The notes under the pieces: generated by a model
Databases searched by the model: none
Told to the model about the DNA's origin: nothing
What the model saw: only the letters and a program-made list of their open reading frames with translations
In this document: one piece after another, positions 63,490 to 64,000 of the stretch
How positions within the stretch are numbered: the first letter of the stretch is position 1
Layout: each line of letters opens with the position of its first letter
From: JAMLIN01 sp964509685
GTDB lineage: Bacteria; Pseudomonadota; Gammaproteobacteria; Burkholderiales; Burkholderiaceae_E
Direction of reading: 5' to 3'
Length of the DNA: 64,000 nt
Assembly: GCA_964509685.1 (NCBI GenBank)
Contig: CAZDYQ010000003.1
Coordinates: 17,144-81,143, forward strand
Made by a program: the position numbers and the translations under genes

Positions 63490-64000
63490 ATGAGCGAGAT
63501 CCGCGAACTCTTCGAGCGCAACCACGCCTGGGCCGAGCGCATCGAGAAGGAACACCCGGGCTTCTTCGAGCGGCTGTCGAAACTGCAGGCGCCGTCGTTC
63601 CTCTGGATCGGCTGCTCGGACTCGCGCGTGCCCGCCACCCAGATCGTGGACATCGACCCGGGCGCGATCTTCGTCCACCGCAACGTCTCGAACGTGGTCG
63701 TGCACACCGACCTCAACGCCCTCTCGACCATCCAGTTCGCGGTCGACGCGCTCAAGGTCCGGCACATCATGGTGGTGGGGCACTACGGCTGCGGCGGCGT
63801 CGGCGCGGTGCTCGAGCGCAGGCGCATGGGCCTGATCGACAACTGGCTGCGCCACGTGGGCGACGTCGCCACCCGCCACCAGCGGCTGCTCGACGAGTCG
63901 CTGCCGTTCGAGGTGCGCCACGACCGGCTGTGCGAGCTGAACGCCATCGAGCAGGCGATGAACGTGTGCGGCACCCTCATCGTCCAGGACGCCTGGGCGC
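63490..64000 (+). CDS. Beta-class carbonic anhydrase (3'-truncated)
   Basis: First 170 residues visible; the frame runs off the window. Zinc and active-site residues match E. coli Can: Cys42, Asp44 and Arg46 (CSDSR), His98 and Cys101 (GHYGCGG). Interconverts CO2 and bicarbonate. ATG at 63490. Confidence 0.95.
   Translation, partial: MSEIRELFERNHAWAERIEKEHPGFFERLSKLQAPSFLWIGCSDSRVPATQIVDIDPGAIFVHRNVSNVVVHTDLNALSTIQFAVDALKVRHIMVVGHYGCGGVGAVLERRRMGLIDNWLRHVGDVATRHQRLLDESLPFEVRHDRLCELNAIEQAMNVCGTLIVQDAWA

Overview
The window is very G+C-rich chromosomal DNA with dense, short-spaced genes on both strands. Gene content (PriA, Rep, entericidin, ElaB/YqjD- and YqjE-type proteins, a Liv-type ABC operon, a second 'N-type' rotary ATPase operon) points to a Gram-negative member of the Pseudomonadota. 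Burkholderiales-like Betaproteobacteria are my best guess, inferred from gene families only. I found no rRNA, tRNA, CRISPR array, insertion sequence or prophage.

Layout. 1-8 kb holds the end of priA, a 505-bp AT-richer gap with a consensus DnaA box, rep, an enoyl-CoA hydratase, a small monooxygenase, a lipoprotein, a double acetyltransferase and an AI-2E-type permease. 8-28 kb is the most interesting part. It holds a hybrid DHp-receiver protein with no recognisable ATPase, a lone receiver, an NtrC-type sigma-54 activator, its own rpoN, a CHASE-domain histidine kinase, a phytochrome-like hybrid kinase that appears to lack its chromophore cysteine, and many small envelope or stress proteins (entericidin, DUF883/YqjE operon, DUF1328, a 73-residue hydrophilic protein, a secreted protein and a 56-residue membrane peptide). 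A housekeeping block (TetR/thioesterase, hemerythrin, cupin, hydrolase, coaA, MFS) sits inside it.

Reading the intergenic DNA by eye, I find GG-N10-GC elements close to the sigma-54 consensus (TGGCACG-N4-TTGC[A/T]) just upstream of nearly every gene of this island, including rpoN itself. This looks like a self-contained, autoregulated sigma-54 circuit: kinases -> receivers/activator -> RpoN -> small envelope-stress genes. It is the strongest candidate here for an undescribed system.

28-47 kb is metabolic: nitroreductase, thiolase-like protein and SDR, Ogt, dapA, MATE exporter, an SpmA-SpmB fusion, an acyl-CoA ligase with a complete branched-chain-type ABC importer, a MaoC pair, a TM2 protein, a flavoprotein and an aldehyde dehydrogenase. 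48-54 kb holds an AsmA protein, a single ORF encoding two complete LysR regulators in tandem, and a zinc alcohol dehydrogenase. 54-61 kb is a complete atpDCQRBEFAG N-ATPase operon. 61-64 kb holds two glyoxalase-fold proteins, a GST, a duplicated-domain protein with a problematic start, and the start of a beta-carbonic anhydrase.
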